The translations under genes were made by a program, and so were the position numbers. A stretch of 20,533 nt of DNA from Ectocarpus siliculosus (taxonomy: Eukaryota; Sar; Phaeophyceae; Ectocarpales; Ectocarpaceae): the NCBI GenBank assembly GCA_000310025.1, contig FN649751.1, forward strand, positions 3,058,766-3,079,298, written 5' to 3'. The notes under the pieces are model-generated. The model did not search any database, was not told where the DNA came from, and saw only the letters and a list, made by a program, of their open reading frames with translations. Shown here piece after piece: positions 19,278 through 20,533 of the stretch (within the stretch, counting starts at the first letter, position 1; each line of letters begins with the position of its first letter).

Positions 19278-19349
19278 GTTCACACGGTGGTGGATGTTTC
19301 CGAGACGGACGCAACGCTCGGCGCTTCCTTCTCAAAGGCATTGTTCAGG
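19278..19349 (+). CDS. plus-strand exon P5
   Basis: Twenty-four codons between GTGCACAG|GTT and TTCAGG|GTACGT, phase 0 at both ends. Encodes VHTVVDVSETDATLGASFSK and ALFR. It joins P4 and P6 in frame without any exon between. Confidence 0.6.
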
Positions 19350-20057
19350 GTACGTACGAAATCATCATTGCGTACTCTGAATGGTTTCCAGCACCGTGCA
19401 TATCCGCCCTGCTGCTGCTGCTGCCGCTGCTGTTTCTCAGTGGTGGTTGTAGGTTGTGGTGTGTTGCTGTTTTGGAACCAAGGTAATGTACGGAGTTCTT
19501 GTGCTGCAAGGGATCACGTGCATCTTATCTTATCTTATCTTATCTCTTGGCCTTGAAGGGAACACGACAACACGACACCCTCGAACCACAGACAGACATC
19601 ATATCAAGGGACTAATTTTTCATGCTCCAAGGGCGGTACTCCAGGGCAAAGGCAAGAAGATCGGTCGCACCCAACTCCTTTTCCGGCCGGCACAGCGAGC
19701 GTACACTGCTGTCTGTCCACGGTCACATGGAAAAAATATCGCTGCGGAGTACCGGCTTCGGCCCCACGCACTCAGGGCGAGATTGGTTACTGTGCCTCTT
19801 TTTTTTTCAGCGAACAGATTAAGAAATAGGCGGTTCTGACAACATCTCCTTTCGGACGCCTTCGAAGGAAGAACACAGCCAGCAAGTATAATCGCCATCG
19901 CCCCAAGCTCCTTTCCCCTGTAAATAAAAATCGACCCCGCCTGCTGCCTCCGAATTTTCGAATTTTCTGTTGTCTACTCGACGTCGTGAAATTGCCATTG
20001 TGCCCTTCCTGCTGGCGTTGCTCCTGTTTGACCCATACAATATATTCATACGACCAG
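19350..20057. other. intron between plus-strand exons P5 and P6
   Basis: Includes a short CTG run near 19410 and the ATCTT minisatellite. No gene seen. Confidence 0.6.
19522..19546. repeat. (ATCTT)n minisatellite
   Basis: Four to five ATCTT units in the intron between plus-strand exons P5 and P6. Confidence 0.88.
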
Positions 20058-20217
20058 CTGGAGGGGTTCTCCTGCGAGATGGCCGTCGAAGTTCTCTCCG
20101 CTGCGGAGGCGTTCGCTGCCGCGGACCAGACCAGGCTCGCCGAGAGGGACGGCGGCTGCCCCGCAAGGGTGGAGAGCGCGGGACGGCTCCTGTCGGCCAC
20201 GGCGGATGTTGTCGATG
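20058..20217 (+). CDS. plus-strand exon P6, last exon in window
   Basis: Acceptor ACGACCAG|CTG and donor GATG|GTAAGA. Encodes LEGFSCEMAVEVLSAAEAFA and a further Ala-rich helix ending LLSATADVVD. It exits in phase 1, so at least one more exon lies beyond the window. Confidence 0.62.
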
Positions 20218-20273
20218 GTAAGATGCAGGAGTTATACAATGCAAGAATGCCTTCGCTAAGACGCTAGATCAGT

Positions 20274-20419
20274 ATGTGAAATAGAAAGGGGGGTTTTCGT
20301 ATCCCTAACCCTATCCCCACCCCCAACTCCTACTATACTATACTAAACTATAACCAAGATTAATATACTATACTATACTATGCTATAACCAAGAATAAGA
20401 TCCTCGCGAAGGCTATCGC
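20274..20419 (+). repeat. dispersed repeat, copy B, expanded by an ACTAT minisatellite
   Basis: Has the same ordered blocks as copy A: ATGTGAAATAGA, G-run, TCGTATCCCTAACCCT, C-rich part, ATAACCAAGA and CCTCGCGAAGGCTA. Two stretches of ACTAT-type short repeats and a second ATAACCAAGA are inserted. It lies about 55 bases after the last visible exon. Confidence 0.7.
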
Positions 20420-20533
20420 ATGTCGAGAGACGGGAGTCAGGCAGCAGGCCTGGCCGTGGAGGTAGACGCCCGCCCCTCCTGCGGGTGGTGGCGCCCTCTC
20501 CTGGCTACCTGACGGGGGGGGGGGGGGGGGGGG

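Noticed and set aside
1-20533. CRISPR array, tRNA, rRNA, bacterial operon or transposase gene
   Set aside because: No spaced direct repeats, no cloverleaf or rRNA-like segment noticed, and the gene structure is eukaryotic. I could not run RNA or profile searches.

Overview
The window is eukaryotic nuclear DNA. The coding signal is cut into short GC-rich exons with GT...AG introns of roughly 280 to 1300 bases, and the introns carry many triplet microsatellites, mainly (CAA)n. Proteins have long Ala, Gly, Pro and Ser tracts. A centriole/cilium protein, one (TTAGGG)-like element and this intron style fit a flagellate-producing stramenopile such as a brown alga. That assignment is inference, because no species-specific marker is visible. 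Both ends of the window are G-rich and look like contig edges.

Left half, minus strand (about 9360 down to 653, continuing off the left edge): thirteen exons rebuild a coiled-coil protein that I identify as PIBF1 (CEP90), a centriolar-satellite and distal-appendage protein needed for ciliogenesis. The exons join in frame and match the vertebrate protein in order, including a segment 'EYVSLKAYDLV' (human EYVSVRFYELV) and 'REVYERENETLREAR' (human REMYERENRNLREAR). The C-terminal third is not in the window.

Middle: about 205 bp separates the proposed PIBF1 start codon from the ATG of a plus-strand gene, so the two appear to be head to head with a shared promoter region.

Right half, plus strand (9566 to at least 20217): a single open frame of about 5.1 kb encodes a low-complexity, acidic and Ala-rich protein with three near-identical tandem units of about 250 residues. 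Each unit carries an RSVAF segment that fits a PP1-docking (RVxF-type) motif. Its serine also sits in an R-R-S-V Aurora/PKA-type context, and a second RRRRSVAP site follows. Further RRRS(I/V)-type sites follow toward the C-terminus. A strong splice donor (AAG|GTGAGT) near the end of this frame is in phase with six further plus-strand exons coding for a helical, unrecognised region. I therefore favour one long multi-exon gene that runs off the right edge.

How they might work together: a centriole/cilium protein paired head to head with a candidate phospho-regulated PP1 scaffold suggests, as inference only, a shared cell-division or basal-body role. No mobile-element genes, tRNA, rRNA or CRISPR array were seen. 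A short dispersed repeat with telomere-like CCCTAA motifs occurs twice.
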